Positions 51,989 to 63,240 of a stretch of DNA of 64,000 nt are shown here, one piece after another. Source of the stretch: a bacterium (GTDB taxonomy: Bacteria > Bacillota > Clostridia > Oscillospirales > Oscillospiraceae); contig SFQY01000007.1 in NCBI GenBank assembly GCA_004562395.1, positions 21,719 through 85,718 of the forward strand, given 5' to 3'. A program made the position numbers and the translations under genes. The notes beneath the pieces are model-generated. The model searched no databases. It was not told where the DNA came from and saw nothing but the letters and a program-made list of their open reading frames with translations. Positions within the stretch are counted from its first letter, which is position 1. Every line of letters starts with the position of its first letter.

Positions 51989-54900
51989 GTCGCTCCCCCC
52001 ACGGGGAGCGTGGATTGAAATACCCGCAGAAACAGCGTTAAATGGTATATCAGGAGTCGCTCCCCCCACGGGGAGCGTGGATTGAAATGTCGCGGAAAAA
52101 CTCGTTGCAAATGAGCGCATAGTCGCTCCCCCCACGGGGAGCGTGGATTGAAATCATAATGGACTCCGGGCTTGTGAACTTTCCGCTGGTCGCTCCCCCC
52201 ACGGGGAGCGTGGATTGAAATTCGTCGCGAAAGAACTCGTTGCAGATCAGCGCGGTCGCTCCCCCCACGGGGAGCGTGGATTGAAATCCTTCTTCCTGCT
52301 CTGCACCGGCCTGCGCAAAAGGTCGCTCCCCCCACGGGGAGCGTGGATTGAAATATCGATCGTCTTAAATTGCTGCCGGAAAGAGGTGTCGCTCCCCCCA
52401 CGGGGAGCGTGGATTGAAATAGTAAAAGACTTGATAAAGTCGTGATTGACGTCGGTCGCTCCCCCCACGGGGAGCGTGGATTGAAATATGACGTTCGAAT
52501 CCTTAAGTTCAACGGACTCGGGTCGCTCCCCCCACGGGGAGCGTGGATTGAAATCGTCCGTGATGAATCTTCTTGCTTTTAATTTTCGTCGCTCCCCCCA
52601 CGGGGAGCGTGGATTGAAATGGAAAATAGAACCGGAGAGGATAAGCCGAAGAAAGTCGCTCCCCCCACGGGGAGCGTGGATTGAAATATCACGTGCGAAA
52701 TTTGGAGAGCCTATCGGGATGTCGCTCCCCCCACGGGGAGCGTGGATTGAAATAGACGTATCACCATCCTTTACAACATCAGAGACGTCGCTCCCCCCAC
52801 GGGGAGCGTGGATTGAAATTCAAAGCCGATGACCTGTATTACGATAATGCTGGGTCGCTCCCCCCACGGGGAGCGTGGATTGAAATTTTTGATACCGACT
52901 CTATGGAGTTTGACCCTTGTGTCGCTCCCCCCACGGGGAGCGTGGATTGAAATTCACCCGCTGCAAGGCTCTACATGGCCCTGTAGCGTCGCTCCCCCCA
53001 CGGGGAGCGTGGATTGAAATAGACTTCCATCCCCGGCTCTGGTGAGTCCACAGGTCGCTCCCCCCACGGGGAGCGTGGATTGAAATACAAGAAGCAAAGC
53101 TTGCTGGAAAAATCAAATTATTGTCGCTCCCCCCACGGGGAGCGTGGATTGAAATTCGATGATGGTTTCAAGCTGCCGGATGTTATCGGTCGCTCCCCCC
53201 ACGGGGAGCGTGGATTGAAATATTTTGTTGCGTTGGCCTTATTTGCCAGCGTCTTGTCGCTCCCCCCACGGGGAGCGTGGATTGAAATCTAACTTACCTT
53301 GCAGCGTTTAACAAACGCTGCGGTCGCTCCCCCCACGGGGAGCGTGGATTGAAATACGGGAATAATCTATATGACAGCCAAGACAACGACCGTCGCTCCC
53401 CCCACGGGGAGCGTGGATTGAAATCTATCTCTGTGTCTGAGGTTACCAATAATGCTCAGGTCGCTCCCCCCACGGGGAGCGTGGATTGAAATGTCGACGA
53501 GGTCTTGCCTGGCGATACCTTTAACGTCGCTCCCCCCACGGGGAGCGTGGATTGAAATCGCCTGTTGGTACATCTGCTTGGAAGGCTTGGCAGTCGCTCC
53601 CCCCACGGGGAGCGTGGATTGAAATTCCAGCTGCCTGCCAACTGCTCAGAAGGGCGATCGTCGCTCCCCCCACGGGGAGCGTGGATTGAAATTTGCGTTT
53701 GACCATTTGCTGGTCGATATCATAGGGTCGCTCCCCCCACGGGGAGCGTGGATTGAAATACCCTGCGGAAGGACGGGCGATACATGGCGAGATGTCGCTC
53801 CCCCCACGGGGAGCGTGGATTGAAATATACGTATGCCGGATCCCCCGTCCATCAGATTTGTCGCTCCCCCCACGGGGAGCGTGGATTGAAATTTGTTAAG
53901 AAAGGCTATCATTTTACCCTGTGTTAGTCGCTCCCCCCACGGGGAGCGTGGATTGAAATACCAGAAAATGGAAAAAGAGCGCTCCAGGATCAAGTCGCTC
54001 CCCCCACGGGGAGCGTGGATTGAAATTACTGGAACTTAATAATGATGAACTTAAAAATGAGTCGCTCCCCCCACGGGGAGCGTGGATTGAAATAGGAGAT
54101 TTGGGCCGATTACCGTTATAAGCCGTGTCGCTCCCCCCACGGGGAGCGTGGATTGAAATACCAGAGAGAATATCGGCAAACCAGCGCTTCCAGGTCGCTC
54201 CCCCCACGGGGAGCGTGGATTGAAATTCAAATTTAACGGACTCGGTCAGCCGATCTACAAGTCGCTCCCCCCACGGGGAGCGTGGATTGAAATACCACAA
54301 AACTCACGCCAGTGCTTCCAGACCAAAGTCGCTCCCCCCACGGGGAGCGTGGATTGAAATTTCCGATGTCGCTTCTGCCCGCGATGAGCTTATGGTCGCT
54401 CCCCCCACGGGGAGCGTGGATTGAAATACGTATGCCAAAGCCGGATCGGCAAGGGGCGGCGTCGCTCCCCCCACGGGGAGCGTGGATTGAAATCTCTTTC
54501 GGCTTTTTTGCCTCCTCAAGACGGTGGGTCGCTCCCCCCACGGGGAGCGTGGATTGAAATTACAAAGACGAGAACGAAAAATTCCTGGCAATGGTCGCTC
54601 CCCCCACGGGGAGCGTGGATTGAAATCGGTATTATTTTGTTGGTGCGTATGAAATAGCCGGTCGCTCCCCCCACGGGGAGCGTGGATTGAAATCGATACC
54701 CCCAGGGGGGGTCTTGAAGCCAGGGGTCGCTCCCCCCACGGGGAGCGTGGATTGAAATATTGAAATCAATCCTTCTTCCTACGTGGACCTGTCGTCGCTC
54801 CCCCCACGGGGAGCGTGGATTGAAATATTTCTCTTCTGATTGGAGGTTGATTTTTTGAATCGTCGCTCCCCCCACGGGGAGCGTGGATTGAAATCGTATC

Positions 54901-57900
54901 TGAGGTTACTAATAATGCTCAGACTGCGGTCGCTCCCCCCACGGGGAGCGTGGATTGAAATGTAGATATAAATTTCCGCCCTTGGGTTTTCCTTGTCGCT
55001 CCCCCCACGGGGAGCGTGGATTGAAATATTTATATACAGACGAGTGACACCTTATCTCTGGTGTCGCTCCCCCCACGGGGAGCGTGGATTGAAATGAGAT
55101 AGCGAGGATCAAAGCAAGACATAAAATCGTCGCTCCCCCCACGGGGAGCGTGGATTGAAATAATTTTCTCGTCCCATTATGAACATATACAGCAGTCGCT
55201 CCCCCCACGGGGAGCGTGGATTGAAATCGTAGAGGAACTTTCCGAGTGTCAGAAAGAAATAGTCGCTCCCCCCACGGGGAGCGTGGATTGAAATATATCG
55301 TCCAACTCTTTCTGGACGGTAGGAAGCTGTCGCTCCCCCCACGGGGAGCGTGGATTGAAATCTCAATTTCGGAGGAAAGGGCGATAAGACTCGGAGTCGC
55401 TCCCCCCACGGGGAGCGTGGATTGAAATTTGACCCGGTGACATCAATGGACGCCCTTGCGGGTCGCTCCCCCCACGGGGAGCGTGGATTGAAATGGTTTC
55501 CAGCCACAAAAAGCACCCCCAGAAAAGAGTCGCTCCCCCCACGGGGAGCGTGGATTGAAATAGTGCATTTATGGCGTAGATTTGAAACTGACAACGGTCG
55601 CTCCCCCCACGGGGAGCGTGGATTGAAATTCCACAGGCGTGGCGAGTACCATATTGCGACTAGTCGCTCCCCCCACGGGGAGCGTGGATTGAAATGTTGG
55701 TCAAGAATAGTCTGAATCTGCTTTTCCGGTCGCTCCCCCCACGGGGAGCGTGGATTGAAATGCCATCGCTGACATTGTTAATAAGGCCGGAAACCAGTCG
55801 CTCCCCCCACGGGGAGCGTGGATTGAAATCATCCAAACCACGTGGTTGTCCGTGATGGCGTTGTCGCTCCCCCCACGGGGAGCGTGGATTGAAATTGCTG
55901 ATGATAAACTTAAATATAACAATGACTGGGTCGCTCCCCCCACGGGGAGCGTGGATTGAAATAAGACTGAATCCAACAAAACCAAACTTGGAAAGGGTCG
56001 CTCCCCCCACGGGGAGCGTGGATTGAAATGCCGATATCCTCTCTGGTAAATCTGGTAAACCGAGTCGCTCCCCCCACGGGGAGCGTGGATTGAAATGATG
56101 AATTGATTACAAGCTGGATGTTAGGCCTCGTCGCTCCCCCCACGGGGAGCGTGGATTGAAATGGTGATCTTGGTGCAAAGTCCAACACTGGCGATGGTCG
56201 CTCCCCCCACGGGGAGCGTGGATTGAAATTTTTATTTCGGCCTCCGTCATCCCAATCGATGCGGTCGCTCCCCCCACGGGGAGCGTGGATTGAAATATTA
56301 TGGCGACGCATCCACTACCCGTCGTTCTCTGTCGCTCCCCCCACGGGGAGCGTGGATTGAAATACCTGGGTGAAACTGGCGTTTATCAGGCTGAGAGTCG
56401 CTCCCCCCACGGGGAGCGTGGATTGAAATACCTCCTGCTTTGCAAACTAAAAATCAATTAGACGTCGCTCCCCCCACGGGGAGCGTGGATTGAAATCCTG
56501 TGGACACGTTCCCAGTCCTCAGCGATTTCCGTCGCTCCCCCCACGGGGAGCGTGGATTGAAATCATGGACTTACGCCCACGCACTGCCGGGGCCTAGTCG
56601 CTCCCCCCACGGGGAGCGTGGATTGAAATAATAACTCCATCAGGCTTGAATATGTCAAATGTAGGTCGCTCCCCCCACGGGGAGCGTGGATTGAAATGAA
56701 CTTAGGACTGGAATAATAAAGCTGTCCAAGCTGTCGCTCCCCCCACGGGGAGCGTGGATTGAAATACCACAGAACTGTCTCCAGTGCTGCCAGACAAGAG
56801 TCGCTCCCCCCACGGGGAGCGTGGATTGAAATGGGTTAACAGCAGAAGTACCGCCAGGGGAACCATCGTCGCTCCCCCCACGGGGAGCGTGGATTGAAAT
56901 CTCTGGATGATGCAAATCAGACCGGTTCCAATGGGTCGCTCCCCCCACGGGGAGCGTGGATTGAAATAGCTATCGCTACGCTCGCGGGGAGGCGCTGGAG
57001 CGTCGCTCCCCCCACGGGGAGCGTGGATTGAAATGCAAGGACATAGCGGCCAACGTCCTGCATAGCCGTCGCTCCCCCCACGGGGAGCGTGGATTGAAAT
57101 ACCTCAGTACACATATACATCCGGCAGCGACGCGGTCGCTCCCCCCACGGGGAGCGTGGATTGAAATACATCAGCCGTAGAAACAGGAAAAGTACCACCA
57201 GGTCGCTCCCCCCACGGGGAGCGTGGATTGAAATAAACTTAGGACTGGAATAATAAAGCTGTCCAAGCGTCGCTCCCCCCACGGGGAGCGTGGATTGAAA
57301 TTCGTGAGTAATCAATATGACAACCAAGGCAGCGGTCGCTCCCCCCACGGGGAGCGTGGATTGAAATGCAGAAGCTCTGCAATCGCCAGCAAGATCATCT
57401 CGTCGCTCCCCCCACGGGGAGCGTGGATTGAAATTGATACTGCATAGGCTCACAAAAAAGAAAGCGAGGTCGCTCCCCCCACGGGGAGCGTGGATTGAAA
57501 TAATGTAAATGACAGTCCCGGGATCAGCCGCATCGTCGCTCCCCCCACGGGGAGCGTGGATTGAAATCATTCGACACCAACCGGGAGGCCCATATAATCG
57601 GGTCGCTCCCCCCACGGGGAGCGTGGATTGAAATGCCGCAGAACTCACGCCAGTGTTTCCAAACAAGAGTCGCTCCCCCCACGGGGAGCGTGGATTGAAA
57701 TATCCCGTAATGCTTTGCAAGATCAGCATTAAGAGTCGCTCCCCCCACGGGGAGCGTGGATTGAAATTACCACTCGCAGCAATGGTATCGCTTCAAGCGG
57801 GTCGCTCCCCCCACGGGGAGCGTGGATTGAAATCTTGCCGGTATTCCAGTTCCAACGCTTGCTGTCGTCGCTCCCCCCACGGGGAGCGTGGATTGAAATT

Positions 57901-59569
57901 GATCTATGTGGACGGAATGTATTACTGGATCAGTCGCTCCCCCCACGGGGAGCGTGGATTGAAATTCCGGAGGTCCCGGCCAAATCGGGGAACGCATTGG
58001 TCGCTCCCCCCACGGGGAGCGTGGATTGAAATTTTTCCTGAGCCGCCTGCTCCGCCTGACGGGCCGGTCGCTCCCCCCACGGGGAGCGTGGATTGAAATC
58101 TTCTGGATCTGATGACAAAAGAGGAAAACATTGGTCGCTCCCCCCACGGGGAGCGTGGATTGAAATAGAACGCACACGCAGAGTTCTGCGGCGGAAAGAG
58201 GTCGCTCCCCCCACGGGGAGCGTGGATTGAAATTTTGCACGGGCATGCGCAAAAGCGAGGCGCTGGGTCGCTCCCCCCACGGGGAGCGTGGATTGAAATA
58301 CGGATCCAGCCGTCGGAAAGAGTGGGAGGCTCGTGTCGCTCCCCCCACGGGGAGCGTGGATTGAAATCCGTCCTGCGGATCTCCGGGTCCCGGGTCAGGC
58401 GGTCGCTCCCCCCACGGGGAGCGTGGATTGAAATTGGAATCATATACCGGGAAAGAACGCCGCAAGGCGTCGCTCCCCCCACGGGGAGCGTGGATTGAAA
58501 TTGGAAAAATACTCTCCTGCCAACAATCAGGACAGGTCGCTCCCCCCACGGGGAGCGTGGATTGAAATCGTATGAGGATTGCTGAGTATAAAAAAGGAAA
58601 AAGTCGCTCCCCCCACGGGGAGCGTGGATTGAAATGCTTCTGTTCGTGTTTTTTAATGCCTCCATCGGGTCGCTCCCCCCACGGGGAGCGTGGATTGAAA
58701 TGCGGAGGGCGCTGGCTCTGATTCCGGGACGGGCGGTCGCTCCCCCCACGGGGAGCGTGGATTGAAATCTTGATGGACAGGATACTGTTAAGACTTATAA
58801 GAGTCGCTCCCCCCACGGGGAGCGTGGATTGAAATGACGTTACGATTCAGAAAAATCAGCCTCCAATCATGTCGCTCCCCCCACGGGGAGCGTGGATTGA
58901 AATCGCATCGAACTCACCTCCATATCTACGGGCCTCGTCGCTCCCCCCACGGGGAGCGTGGATTGAAATATGGCGCCTTGTGTTAAAGAGGTGCCGAGCC
59001 AGTAGTCGCTCCCCCCACGGGGAGCGTGGATTGAAATGTTCACGATGGCGAGGCTCTTTGCGCACCCCCTGTCGCTCCCCCCACGGGGAGCGTGGATTGA
59101 AATAAACAGGCCCACATTGCCGCCGTTGTCAAGGCGGTCGCTCCCCCCACGGGGAGCGTGGATTGAAATTCCACCATCTTGCACACGCTCTCCAGGCCGG
59201 TGGTCGCTCCCCCCACGGGGAGCGTGGATTGAAATCAGAATGGAGGTGTCCCCCTTCCCTGCCATCAGCGTCGCTCCCCCCACGGGGAGCGTGGATTGAA
59301 ATGCAGATAAGCAGTCGTGACAGAATTGGACGATGGTCGCTCCCCCCACGGGGAGCGTGGATTGAAATTTTGAGTATTGCGAGGCAAACAAGGACGAACA
59401 GTGTCGCTCCCCCCACGGGGAGCGTGGATTGAAATGATTTCCTTGGCCGCGTTATGTACAGCTATTTCTCGTCGCTCCCCCCACGGGGAGCGTGGATTGA
59501 AATCAGTCGCATTCCAGCGGGACATGACCATAGAAAGTCGCTCCCCCCACGGGGAGCGTGGATTGAAAT
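51989..59569 (+). CRISPR. Type I-C CRISPR array, 114 repeats and 113 spacers
   Basis: The 33-base repeat begins GTCGCTCCCCCCACGGGG and ends AGCGTGGATTGAAAT, with the inverted CTCCCC/GGGGAG stem and the ATTGAAAT 5' handle typical of type I-C. Repeat starts were counted by eye from 51,989 to 59,537, giving 114 repeats with an average period of 66.8 bases, so spacers of mostly 33-36 bases. I noticed no variant repeat anywhere, not even at the distal end. Leader side is next to cas2, judged from repeat direction. Several spacers form families of near-identical sequences (see findings). Long open frames across the array are only the repeat read through. Confidence 0.98.
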
Positions 59570-60048
59570 TCAGACCATGTTGCCATGCCGGAATTCCCCG
59601 GCTACAACGGCCCGGCCTCCCATGAGTGCTGGCTGCTGAAGGTCAAGGCTGTCACCCATCGGAAAAATCCCATTATGCAAACATGCATTGGCCCCAGTGA
59701 GGAGCATGTCAACATGGCGGGGATCCCCACGGAAGCCTCCATCCTGGGGATGATCGACAAGGCTTTGCCCGGGAAGGTGCTGAACTGCTATGCCCACCGG
59801 TCAGGCGGCGGAAAATATATGGCAATTCTGCAGTGCAGAAAAACCGTCCATACCGACGAGGGTAAGCAGCGCCAGGCGGCACTGCTGGCTTTCTCGGCAT
59901 TCCCCGAGCTGAAGCATGTCATTCTGGTGGACGAGGATGTGGACATCTTCGATACCAACGATGTGCTTTGGGCCATGAATACCCGGTTCCAGGGGGATGT
60001 GGACATCCTGACCTTGCCCGGTGTGCGCTGCCATCCTCTGGATCCCAG
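59570..60048 (+). pseudogene. ubiD: ubiD, internal part (5' end lost, 3' end inverted)
   Basis: Directly after the last CRISPR repeat the reading SDHVAMPEFPGYNGPASHEC starts in mid-protein and continues through KAVTHRKNPIMQTCIGPSEE, HRSGGGKYMAILQCRK and LVDEDVDIFDTNDVLWAMNT to GVRCHPLDP, all strongly conserved in UbiD decarboxylases (prFMN-dependent). The N-terminal half is missing on the left. On the right the frame leaves the family at 60,046-60,048, and the missing C-terminal part lies on the other strand at 60,681-60,828. The gene cannot work in this form. Confidence 0.9.
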
Positions 60049-60123
60049 GCCTTGTTCCAGGCAAAGAATTTCGGCAGTGATCTCTTTGCCCAAAAACTCA
60101 CGGGTCAATTGAAAGCGTCTCAT
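60046..60123 (-). pseudogene. lpdD, 5' part (cut by inversion)
   Basis: 26 codons, MRRFQLTREFLGKEITAEIL then CLEQGL, starting inside the last codons of ubiX with GGGAGGGA upstream. The frame then runs into the inversion border. Its continuation is at 60,829 on the plus strand. This is the N-terminus of an LpdD-like prenylated-flavin chaperone. Confidence 0.7.
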
Positions 60124-60688
60124 CCATTCCCTCCCACTGATAGCTGTCCTCATCCAGATCGAACTGGGACAGGATGCGGTTCACCGTATAGCGGGTACAG
60201 TCCTCCACAGAAGCGGGGTGGTTATAATAGGTCAGCATCGGCGGCAGAACAACCGCTCCCAGACGGCTGACCTCATATAGATTCCTCAAATGCACGGTGG
60301 ACAGCGGCGCTTCCCGCGCCACCAGCACCAGCTTGCGCCGTTCCTTCAGCATCACATCCGCGGCCCGCAGTAGCAGATTGTCGGAATACCCGGACACGAT
60401 GCCCGCTACGGTTTTCATGCTGCATGGCACCACGATCATCCCCATGGTCCGGAAGCTGCCGGAGGCTGGGGCCGCGCCGATATTGCCGTTGGCATGACAG
60501 ACGCTTGCCAGGGACTTAAGCTGCGCCATAGAGACATCCGTTTCCTGAGCCAGGGTCAGTTCCGCCCCATGGGTGACGATCAGATGGGCCTGCACCTGCG
60601 GATGGCGGTCACGGAGCTGGCGCAGCAGCTCCACAGTCAGCGGGGCGCCGGACGCCCCGCTCATGCCGATGACCAGACGCTTATCCAT
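60098..60688 (-). CDS. ubiX: UbiX-type flavin prenyltransferase
   Basis: 196 residues. It joins dimethylallyl phosphate to FMN to make prenyl-FMN, the cofactor of UbiD. Motifs: LVIGMSGASGAPLTVELLR (4-22), with the Ser and Gly residues of the flavin site, VVPCSMKTVAGIVSGYSDNL (about 86-105), ARE and the LYEVSRLGAVVLPPM segment (about 136-150). The whole gene lies within the inverted segment and is intact. With its partner ubiD destroyed it could only serve a UbiD encoded elsewhere. Its start overlaps the end of the ubiD 3' fragment. Confidence 0.93.
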   Translation of the reverse strand: MDKRLVIGMSGASGAPLTVELLRQLRDRHPQVQAHLIVTHGAELTLAQETDVSMAQLKSLASVCHANGNIGAAPASGSFRTMGMIVVPCSMKTVAGIVSGYSDNLLLRAADVMLKERRKLVLVAREAPLSTVHLRNLYEVSRLGAVVLPPMLTYYNHPASVEDCTRYTVNRILSQFDLDEDSYQWEGMDETLSIDP

Positions 60689-60828
60689 GGAGCCACTTCT
60701 CCGGATCCAGCTCCATAAAGGGAGCGCGGCGGAAACGGTCCTTCAGCGCAAAGGGAACGGTACAGTCGAAGATGGTCTTGGCGGAGATGCCCACATCCCG
60801 AATGGAGGGGGAATAAGCAGGGTTGGAG
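60681..60828 (-). pseudogene. ubiD: ubiD, C-terminal part (inverted)
   Basis: Reads NPAYSPSIRDVGISAKTIFD, CTVPFALKDRFRRAPFMELD, PEKWLHG and TAA, the end of a UbiD protein, overlapping the first codons of ubiX. It has no start; its upstream part is at 59,570-60,048 on the other strand. Confidence 0.88.
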
Positions 60829-61137
60829 CTGCATGTATCGGTTTTCGGAGGAGATCTTCCCCATATTGGCGCGGTCAGCATTGCGTCCGCGGATGGCGTG
60901 TGCAGTACCGTACAATTTCCCGGGCATCGGGACGGCGCTGTCAGCGAGCGATGGGCAAGAATCCTGGCCCATGCGGGGTATTGTCCTGCGGTGGTTGAAG
61001 CAGGCATCCATTATGACCAACTAAGCCCGCAAGGCATTGCCGGGGTCCTGTCCTTAACCGACAAAATGCTGGACCATGCGCTGGACCTTTTATCCGCAAA
61101 AGGCAATGCGGCAGAGGATACGCAGAGCAAGAAATAA
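60829..61137 (+). pseudogene. lpdD: lpdD, main part (5' end cut off by inversion)
   Basis: About 102 codons, LHVSVFGGDLPHIGAVSIAS, then VQFPGHRDGAVSERWARILA, VVEAGIHYDQLSPQGIAGVL and a polar tail. The pattern matches LpdD-like proteins, small chaperones for prenylated flavin that lie next to ubiD and ubiX. A TTG or GTG start close to the border (60,823) could still give a protein that lacks only the first 25 residues. Before the inversion the order would be ubiD, ubiX, lpdD on the plus strand. Confidence 0.7.
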
Positions 61138-61144
61138 CTCCCCG

Positions 61145-61190
61145 AAAAACCCAGGACGTCATCTTTTACCGGATGATGGCCTGGGTTTTT
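61145..61190 (+). terminator. Terminator after lpdD
   Basis: AAAACCCAGG with inner CGTCATC pairs with GATGATGG and CCTGGGTTTTT. The remaining sequence to 61,409 shows nothing recognisable. Confidence 0.8.
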
Positions 61191-61409
61191 GCATTCTGGA
61201 ATGTGTGACCTCAAATGCACGCTCCCTGCGGCGGTGCCTGCCTGATAAGATCCCAAGGGTTTCTTGTATGAAAGAAACGGGATGCCAAAGAGAACGGCGC
61301 TCCACCTCGACCTACGATATGCTCCCTTTCGCGGCTGTGAATGACGCAAAGGGAAGACGCACGGCATGATGGGATTTGAAAATCATATGGTAATACGGGG
61401 TGAGTGCAG

Positions 61410-61586
61410 ATGAATGAGGTACAGCGGGAGATCCTGTGCGTCTTATTGCAGACGCTTTTGGAAAAGAAGCTGATCACGCAGGACATCCATGACAAATCCC
61501 GGAACAGAATCCTTGGTACATTGGATTTACCCGGATTCTTCTGCGAGGCTGAGGATGGAGAGGGGGATTCCAATGGAAGTACGTAA
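61410..61586 (+). CDS. Small unknown protein before the recombinase
   Basis: 58 residues, MNEVQREILCVLLQTLLEKK at the start, then LITQDIHDKSRNRILGTLDL and an acidic tail. Not recognised as a named family. Small helical ORFs of this kind often come directly before large serine recombinase genes in Clostridia, and this one overlaps the recombinase start by 14 bases. GGGGTGAG lies six bases upstream. A recombination directionality factor would be an attractive role but there is no direct evidence. Confidence 0.5.
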   Translation: MNEVQREILCVLLQTLLEKKLITQDIHDKSRNRILGTLDLPGFFCEAEDGEGDSNGST

Positions 61587-63240
61587 AATCCGCGCGGAGC
61601 TTCGAATGGGGAGGTCGATTTTCGACCTCCCTCTGCGGGTGACCTTCTACGCCCGGGTGTCCACCGATCAGGAGGAACAAATCAATTCTCTGGAGAATCA
61701 GGTGCAGTATTATACGGAGCTGATCAAGAGCAAGCCCAACTGGACCTTCGTGCCGGGGTACATCGACGAGGGCATCTCCGGCGGCACCACGAAAAAACGG
61801 GAGGATTTCAACCGGATGATCCGGGATGCCGGGGCGGGGCTGTTTGACTTTATCATTACCAAAGAGATTTCCAGGTTTTCCCGCTCCACGCTGGACAGCA
61901 TCCAATACACCCAGGAATTGCTGGAAAACAATGTGGGCGTGCTGTTCCAGAACGACAATATCAACACCCTGGATACGGACAGCGAGTTCCGACTGGTCAT
62001 CATGGCAGGTGTTGCACAGGATGAAATCCGCAAGCTGTCCGAACGACTGAAATTCGGTTTCCGGCAGGCCATCAAAAACGGTCATGTACTGGGCAACGAT
62101 AAGCTCTACGGCTACGACAAAAAGGATTGTGTTCTGACCACAAATCCGGAGGAAGCAGAGATTATCCGCATTATCTTCGACCTCTACGCCAACCAGAAGC
62201 TGGGCACCCGGAGCATCTCCAAGAAGCTGACGGAGATGGGTTACACCAGCCGGGAGGGGAATGCCTTCAACACCCTGACCATTCGTCATATTTTGGAGAA
62301 TCCCAAATACAAGGGCTGGTACTGCGGCAATAAAACCCAAAGTCTGGATTACCGCACAAAAAAGAAAGCCTTTCTGGACGAAAGCGAGTGGGTCATGTAC
62401 CCGGATCCCACTATTCCGGCTATCGTGCCGGAGGAACTGTGGAACCGGGCAAACGCCCTGTACAAGAAAAGGAGAGAAGAAATGATGGAACATACCAGCG
62501 GCGAAAGCTTCCAAAACCGCTACCCCTACAGCACAAAAATCATCTGCGAGGAACACGGCACCACCTTCCACCGGCAGGTGCTGGAAAGCAAGAAGGGCAA
62601 AAAAGAGGTCTGGCAATGCAAGGTCTACCGTACCCACGGCCGGGCGGCATGTTCCGCGCCCCAGATCCGCAGCAGCGAACTGGATCTGATTCTCAGCCGG
62701 ATTTTCAAAGAACTGATGAAGGAGAAACAGACGATCATCGATTCTCTGGTTACGGTGCTGACCAATGTTCCGAAAGAAGTGGACTATGGGAGCCGGCGCC
62801 GCCGGGTGGAAGATGAGATCGGAGAGATCAACCTGAAAAAAGACCGCCTGCTGGACTTAAGTGTGGAAGGCGCCCTGACGGTGGAGGAATTCAAACAGCG
62901 AAACGATGCCCTGAATGTGCAGATCCGAATGCTGGAAATCCAGCTGGACACCATCCGGGAGCAGGAAGCCAAGTCCAAAGACGGCAATCTGAACATCGCG
63001 GAAATCCGGAGGGTTCTGGACAGGGAATTAAGCTTTGAGGAGGGTGTCAACACCGCAATGGTTGCCTCCATTTTGGAGAAAACCGTTGTAAAAAAGGAGA
63101 GCGGCAAGGAGGAAATCCACCTGGATATATACCTGAAGTCAGGACGGCAGTATGAGGCGGTATATGCCCCCAACAAAACCTCCGCAAGCATCATCCGTCT
63201 AAAAAGTATTACGCCCAGACTGCCGATCAGGAAGACCTGA
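61573..63240 (+). CDS. Large serine recombinase, SpoIVCA type
   Basis: 555 residues. N-terminal resolvase domain with catalytic Ser in [15 protein letters not shown] (about Ser25), the Arg pair in [13 protein letters not shown] and the [17 protein letters not shown] hinge helix; then the recombinase DNA-binding domain (about 165-300; [19 protein letters not shown]), a zinc ribbon (CEEHGTT to [12 protein letters not shown], about 345-385) and a long coiled coil (about 405-490). It is expected to excise the element in the mother cell. The last 11 codons ([11 protein letters not shown]) lie beyond the attachment triplet, in sigK sequence, so excision alters its C-terminus. GAGAGGGGG is upstream of the start. 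Confidence 0.93.
   Translation: MEVRKIRAELRMGRSIFDLPLRVTFYARVSTDQEEQINSLENQVQYYTELIKSKPNWTFVPGYIDEGISGGTTKKREDFNRMIRDAGAGLFDFIITKEISRFSRSTLDSIQYTQELLENNVGVLFQNDNINTLDTDSEFRLVIMAGVAQDEIRKLSERLKFGFRQAIKNGHVLGNDKLYGYDKKDCVLTTNPEEAEIIRIIFDLYANQKLGTRSISKKLTEMGYTSREGNAFNTLTIRHILENPKYKGWYCGNKTQSLDYRTKKKAFLDESEWVMYPDPTIPAIVPEELWNRANALYKKRREEMMEHTSGESFQNRYPYSTKIICEEHGTTFHRQVLESKKGKKEVWQCKVYRTHGRAACSAPQIRSSELDLILSRIFKELMKEKQTIIDSLVTVLTNVPKEVDYGSRRRRVEDEIGEINLKKDRLLDLSVEGALTVEEFKQRNDALNVQIRMLEIQLDTIREQEAKSKDGNLNIAEIRRVLDRELSFEEGVNTAMVASILEKTVVKKESGKEEIHLDIYLKSGRQYEAVYAPNKTSASIIRLKSITPRLPIRKT

Larger units (their letters stand above)
60049..60828. other. Inverted 780-bp segment
   Basis: Turning this segment round restores two genes at once: ubiD reads GVRCHPLDP then SSNPAYSPSIRDVG, and lpdD reads CLEQG then LHVSVFGGDLPHIGAV. 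The borders share only CAG (60,046-60,048) and its inverse CTG (60,829-60,831). It contains intact ubiX, the ubiD 3' end and the lpdD 5' end. Confidence 0.85.
41680..63206 (+). mobile_element. sigK intervening (skin) element carrying type I-C CRISPR-Cas
   Basis: Bounded on the left by the 5' sigK part (AATAAG at 41,674-41,679) and on the right by the 3' sigK part (AAAAAG at 63,201-63,206); the AAG triplet is shared and joining there restores [17 protein letters not shown] in frame. A large serine recombinase of the SpoIVCA type is encoded next to the right end. Length about 21.5 kb. Cargo: a pRiA4b ORF-3-like protein, an unknown protein, a complete type I-C cas set, a 7.6 kb CRISPR array and a rearranged ubiD-ubiX-lpdD locus. 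Skin elements with a CRISPR array are known in C. difficile; a full cas operon inside one is not something I know of. Confidence 0.88.

Noticed and set aside
51990..59569. Many open frames of 60-350 codons on both strands across the CRISPR array
   Set aside because: They are the 33-base repeat read in its different frames (HAPRGGSD, LPPRGAWIE and similar periodic peptides), not proteins.
59570..59602. A 114th spacer after the last repeat
   Set aside because: The sequence after the last repeat reads continuously as UbiD protein for 160 codons and no repeat follows, so it is flanking DNA.
59585..60112. A complete 175-residue protein from the ATG at 59,585
   Set aside because: It starts in the middle of UbiD and its last ~20 residues come from antisense of the inverted ubiX region; it is a gene fragment.
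60049..60828. Invertible promoter switch with flanking inverted repeats
   Set aside because: No inverted repeat longer than three bases was found at the borders, so active switching cannot be claimed from the sequence; only the inversion itself is supported.
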